DNA of 64,000 nt, from the NCBI RefSeq assembly GCF_022458985.1, contig NC_061771.1, positions 31,139,764-31,203,763 of the forward strand, in the 5' to 3' direction. Shown in pieces: positions 59,648 to 64,000 of the stretch. The position numbers were made by a program, and so were the translations under genes. The notes beneath the pieces are model-generated. The model saw nothing but the letters and a program-made list of their open reading frames with translations, ran no database searches and was not told the origin of the DNA. The first letter of the stretch is position 1, and each line of letters opens with the position of its first letter. Source of the stretch: Mugil cephalus. Lineage: Eukaryota > Chordata > Actinopteri > Mugiliformes > Mugilidae.

Positions 59648-60260
59648 TATCGTCCGGTCAAAGCTCAGGCCGGCTCATGGCAGCTCCCAGGTCCGGGCTG
59701 GAGTCTGGAGAGACACGGCTGCACATTCACACTCGGAACCAAAGTGCAGGAGAAATCTGAGGAGTTTCACTGCTAACGTTAGCCGAGCTAGCCGTACGCC
59801 GAAGGCTCATTCTCTCCGGTTGCTTTCCTGAACATGACATCGACTGAATTCAAAAACAGTTTGTCGACGAGATGAGTTAACAGTAAAAACATAAAACAAG
59901 ACCAAAATTAAAAGCCAAGCCCGGAAATGTCTTCGAACTTTAGCATGTTTATGCTAGTTAGCAAGCAACCGTACTAGAGCTCCGTTGTTTTTTTCGGGTT
60001 AATTTCCGAACCGTGATGTGGTCTCTCGGTGCTTCTTACCTCCGTCTCCTGGGGGTATCCGGCTACACGGACGCGTTTCTGCTCATTTCTTCCCCTAAAA
60101 GCAGCGCTCGCTGGTGGATGAAGGAACCGGCGGAGCAGCTTTGTTTACCAGGACGATCCGTCTGGAGACCGAAGGCCCGACAGCCAATCAGAAGACAGGA
60201 ACAACCGCGACACAAGCGGCGTCACTTCTTCTTCGTGGGTTTGAAAAGAAGTTGATAACA
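59648..60260 (-). promoter_or_regulatory. btbd3: btbd3 5' UTR and promoter region
   Basis: The start exon has no close upstream stop or intron signal that I can fix. CG dinucleotides cluster between 59660 and 60200 (for example GGACGCGTTTC and ACCGCGACACAAGCGGCG), consistent with a CpG-type promoter. The open frames here have no similarity I recognise. Confidence 0.4.
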
Positions 60261-60284
60261 TCGCTTAAAGGAAGATCTACGACC

Positions 60285-61083
60285 CCTATTATTATATTAT
60301 ATTATATTATATTATATTATATTATATTATATTATATTATATTATATTATATTATATTATATTATATTATATTATATTATATTATATTATAAAAACACTA
60401 GTAAAAATAAAGATTAAATAAGAATAAAATAATATAGAAAATATTGTAATCAAAAACCGTACAGAATAAATACATTACTATATCACTATTATTATGTTAT
60501 TATATAATATATATAGATATTATTATTCGATTTATCAACTATACTTTTACTTTACCAATTGTATTGTACAATTTCACTTTAACTAATTGTATCATCTTAT
60601 CATATAATTATGCATTTTTTACTAAGCTTAGTTTAACTAATCATTTATATTATATTTGTGTATGTGACAAATAAAAACCTTATCTATATTATATTATATT
60701 ATATTATATTATATTATATTATATTATATTATATTATATTATAAAAATACTAGTAAAAAGAAAGATTAAATAAGAATAATATAGAAAATATTGTAATCAA
60801 AAACCGTACAGAATTATTACATTACTATATCACTATTATTATGTTATTGTATATTATATATACATATTATTATTCGATTTATCAACTATACTTTTACTTT
60901 ACCAATTGTATTATACTATACAATTTCATTTTAACTAATTGTATCATATTATCATATAATTATGCATTTTTTACTAAGCTTAGTTTAACTAATCATTCAT
61001 ATTATATTTGTGTATGTGACAAATAAAAATCTAATCTATTTTATATTATATTATATTATATTATATTATATTATATTATATTA
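60285..61083. repeat. Duplicated 351-bp unit with three (ATATT)n arrays
   Basis: The (ATATT)n arrays at about 60288-60391, 60684-60742 and 61039-61083 bracket two copies (60392-60683 and 60743-61038) of the same AT-rich sequence. The copies share ACTAGTAAAAA, CCGTACAGAAT, ACTTTTACTTTACCAATTGT and TTTGTGTATGTGACAAATAAAAA. Offset between copies is 351 bases. Confidence 0.93.
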
Positions 61084-61647
61084 GAAAATTTCCATGTGCA
61101 ACAAAAAAGTGACCTCTAAACCAGATACACAACATATTCCTTTATTGTTAAATCGGTCACGTTCCCATTTTGAAGACAAAAAGAACACCAGAGGAGCGTC
61201 TAGAATCTCTTCGATAGTTTCACTTTACACATTAAAGGACGGCAATAATTTACACGGCCGACTGGAGGAGCTGACCTTTGACCTGAAATAAACCTCGGAT
61301 TAGTTTTAACATGAAAAGAAAATAAATTCACCTTTGTTTTGAACCAGACTCCCTTTAAAAATACTGCACGTCTGAGGTGAAACTCTCTAGTGTTTCTGAA
61401 GTAAAACGTTTCTTCCTTTCCTCAGGATGAAAACGCTCCATACGTGTTGGTGTATTAACAACAAATAGTGTGTTTTAGGGCGAATGAGGCAAATGGTGTC
61501 TGGGACTTTCTTTCCCGATCTTCACCAAGAACTAAAACTTTGAAGCTGCTCTGTTTTAAATCTGCTTCCTGTCGAGGTCTTATGTTGGAGGAGGACGATC
61601 TCACCAGACGTTAGGACCTAGTCTGAAGAGTTGGATGTGTCTAAACC

Positions 61648-62022
61648 ACAGACTGTATAAATATGGAGGGGGTAACAGCTCCTCTAAAGTGAAGCCAAAG
61701 CAAGTAGAGCTCCCCCTGGTGGCTGGAGGCTGCAGTATAGATCATAAGCTCCACCTCCTCCATGTTAGTGGGCGGGACTTGGGCCAAACTAAAATACTAA
61801 AATACATGTCAAATACTTTTTTCTTTTTTGTTTCTGTCATTTTCGTAGTTAATATACTGTTGGTGAATGTTCAAGTGTCAAGTTTTGTATAAACTTCGTT
61901 TTAGTTATTTGACACTAATGGTGACCACCAGTTGCCATGACAACTGCTCCACAAAGTGCTGTGGGATTGTTAGAAAATAGAATTAGTTTGTGTTGGCCAC
62001 ATTTATATACAGTCTGTGGTGT
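61648..62022. mobile_element. Family B element, near full length, opposite orientation
   Basis: It starts CCACAGACTGTATAAATATGG and ends TTTATATACAGTCTGTGG. GAGCTCCCCCTGGTGGCTGG and GGTTGCCATGACAACTG-like segments are the reverse complement of the copies at 18168 and 45493. The interior differs, so it may be a subfamily. Confidence 0.75.
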
Positions 62023-62739
62023 AAACCAACCGATCACTTTTAACACTATGTTTTGGAAAAGCTGAATTTAAACCGTTGCCACTCATCACACAAATAGTTT
62101 CTGCCTACGAGGAGTCAGTCGATTTTCCTAGATATACATTTACGCTTTCTAATAAATAGATTCACTTCAACGCAGTGAAGTCACGTTCAGTATATGTGCT
62201 TCTTAAAACAACAGCAGATAAAACAAACGTCACTTTTCAAGAAAAGAATAAAATTAAATTAAAAAAAAAATATCTATCTGTATCTGTCACCAAACACAAA
62301 GAGTCTTTAAAAAAGCAACAACCAGGGATCGCTCTAAATCATAAGCGTTATACACAAAATACAGGATCTTCAGGCAGTCAGCGTAGAAAACAAATGTGAA
62401 GCTGGGTTATTTCACAACAGAACGAGCTACGTAGCATTAGCAACAACATCTCAAGGTCTTGGGTTTAATTTAGTCTTTTAAAGTTGTCATAAATAACTTT
62501 AATAAAAAAATAAACGAAACAAAAAAAGGAAAAGTTTTACTGCAGGTTTCAGCCGCAGCTCGTCAGGATTTCTAAATATAAATACACGACGACCAGCGGC
62601 AGAATATTTTACAGCCTTTAGGTCGTTTATTTTGTCCCTCCAGATGATCTTTGGAAAGAAGCTCGATGTTTCATCGGTGCAGTAAATTACCGCTGGGACG
62701 TGTTCAGACCTGAACAGACAGCAGCTGGTACAATACTCT

Positions 62740-62895
62740 ACTGACCACATGATGGCGCTGCTTATTTACAACTGAGATCAGATCTCAAGTGCTGGCTGAG
62801 GATGCATGTAGAGACACATTTTAATTAATACCAGGTGTGAACACAGATACTGGGCAGGTGAGATCAGATGTTGACGTGAGGTCTGAACGAGGCCT
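62740..62895. mobile_element. Family A copy
   Basis: CCACATGATGGCGCTGCTTATTTAC, ATGCATGTAGAGACACATTTTAATTAATACC and GGTCTGAACGAGGCC match the split copy at 58190-58800 and the right part of 47755-48200. Confidence 0.7.
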
Positions 62896-63039
62896 TAGTG
62901 TTAACGATGCGACCGAACTCTGAATGGTTTCATTTCACAACCATACTCTAAAATAATCACAGCTAGTGGCAGGACTTCTAAAGGTCGTGACATATAATCA
63001 GTCCATGACCAAATCAGCTGATTCAGGAAAGAACTGCTC

Positions 63040-63275
63040 TTCGTTTTGTAGCTCCTCCTAGCTTCCAGCTAATACTACCTCTTCTGAGCTTCCTAGCCTC
63101 CCAGCTAACAACAGCTCCTCCTAGCCCCCCAGCTAACAGCAGCTCCTCCTAGCCCCCCAGCTAATAGCAGCACTTCTTAGCTTTCAAGCCTCCAAGCTCA
63201 TCTGTGTTTCCAGTCTTCCCAGTTAATAGTAGCTCTTCTTAGCTTCCTAGCCTCCCAGCTAATAGTAGCTCCTTC
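63040..63275. repeat. Reverse-strand array of the TTAGCTGGGAGGC minisatellite
   Basis: CTTCCTAGCCTCCCAGCTAATAGTAGCTC repeats about eight times with variants. It is the reverse complement of the unit at 33690-34600 and 35650-36245, about 27 kb away. Confidence 0.9.
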
Positions 63276-64000
63276 AACTACAGTTTATTCATTCTCGACC
63301 ATCACAGTTTTTTTTTTAAATAATGAGCTTGTGTCGACTTTAGAAACTGGTTTCTGCAGCTCTTTGAAAATTTCACACCTAACCACTAAATGTGACTGAA
63401 TCTCTGTGGAAGGGGCTAACGTCACACTCGTCCACATCTGTTTTCCAGATTCAGGCTGAAATAAACCAGAAATAATCTTTAAAACTATTATTTTGAAACA
63501 GGTGTTCATGAGCTTCCTGTCACAACCTTTAACCTCCGTTTTCCTGTATGGACGTCGACAGGAAGTGATGAAAGTCGAACTGACGTCGGAGTTTGACGCC
63601 ATCTTGAAGTGAAATCTGTTCTCTCGACGCTAATAATTAATGTAGTGAAGAAAAAAAGGCACGTCATCATGACAAACGTTTCAAAGCTGCTGACGGGAGA
63701 GTGTTCTGTGTTAGTGAAGAAACAGTTTGAAGAAAAAGATTTCAGTTTTAGGAGAATGTACCGAGCATTCCTGTTTGTTTTTTTGTTTTTCGTTTTTTTT
63801 TTTTTAATCTCCTGGCTCTTCCTTTATTTGTTTTTGCTGCTTTCAGAGGTTTGTTCGTTTTGTTTTTCGGACCCAGGCCAGCCGGAGTCCATGGGAGCGG
63901 GGCGGGGTTGAATCTTTGTCGCCTTCAGTTTTTCCAGTTTTCTGCTTCGTCAGCGGGTAAATAAAAACACACACCAGTCATACGAAGACCTTGGCGAGTG

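Larger units (their letters stand above)
61100..64000. other. Repeat-bearing intergenic tail of the window
   Basis: It contains a family B copy (61648-62022), a family A copy (62740-62895) and a reversed TTAGCTGGGAGGC minisatellite (about 63040-63275). The rest, including the open frames at 63285-63911, shows no similarity I recognise. Confidence 0.55.

Noticed and set aside
63285-63911. 100-codon ORFs at the window end
   Set aside because: AT-rich, low-complexity Phe/Leu tail; no family recognised. A first exon of a gene beyond the window cannot be excluded.
1-64000. Search for endogenous retroviral, LTR or Polinton-type elements
   Set aside because: No LTR pair, reverse-transcriptase or capsid-like stretch was recognised by eye apart from one LINE tail.
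1-64000. tRNA, rRNA or snoRNA genes
   Set aside because: No cloverleaf A/B boxes or clear C/D-box pairs were noticed by reading; an RNA-model scan was not possible here.

Overview
This is vertebrate nuclear DNA, almost certainly from a ray-finned fish. It has intron-rich genes with GT-AG junctions, conserved vertebrate protein families, abundant GTTAGC-type minisatellites, microsatellites and short inverted-repeat transposons. There are two 500-base runs of N, which look like placeholder scaffold gaps.

Layout, left to right. A two-exon prokineticin receptor lies on the minus strand (616-4283). The spliceosomal U2 B'' protein gene snrpb2 is on the minus strand (7599-11484, 5' UTR exon near 12619). 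About 1 kb away, head to head, is the endosomal kinesin kif16b on the plus strand (13737-34873); the gap at 21449-21948 falls inside it. The ciliary nexin-dynein regulatory complex subunit drc4/gas8 is on the minus strand (37605-44409). Next comes an unassigned single-Ig-domain membrane receptor on the minus strand (45925-47431). Then, still on the minus strand, come the last four exons of ndufaf5 (48532-52442), a second N gap (53640-54139), the first five exons of the peroxisomal thiolase acaa1 (54520-55523), and the BTB/BACK/PHR gene btbd3 (57072-59647). The last 4 kb contain repeats only, as far as I can see.

From memory, the human orthologues of kif16b, snrpb2, ndufaf5, btbd3 and one prokineticin receptor (PROKR2) lie on chromosome 20p12, so most of this window is an old syntenic block. 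drc4/gas8 (human 16q24), acaa1 (human 3p22) and the Ig receptor are extra to that block. The genes do not form a pathway; they are neighbours by descent.

The most interesting signals are these. A roughly 230-bp inverted duplication flanks the kif16b promoter and first exon. An alternative kif16b terminal exon replaces the PX domain with a large domain resembling the C-terminus of nischarin. The last kif16b intron has a GC donor and repeat-built splice signals. A perfect 19-bp intronic hairpin is present. A dispersed transposon family carries a CTCF-like core. One minisatellite unit occurs at three loci and on both strands. The join between acaa1 and ndufaf5 leaves both genes truncated at one gap. 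I saw no operon-like or defence-like system, no CRISPR array and no recognisable retroviral element.
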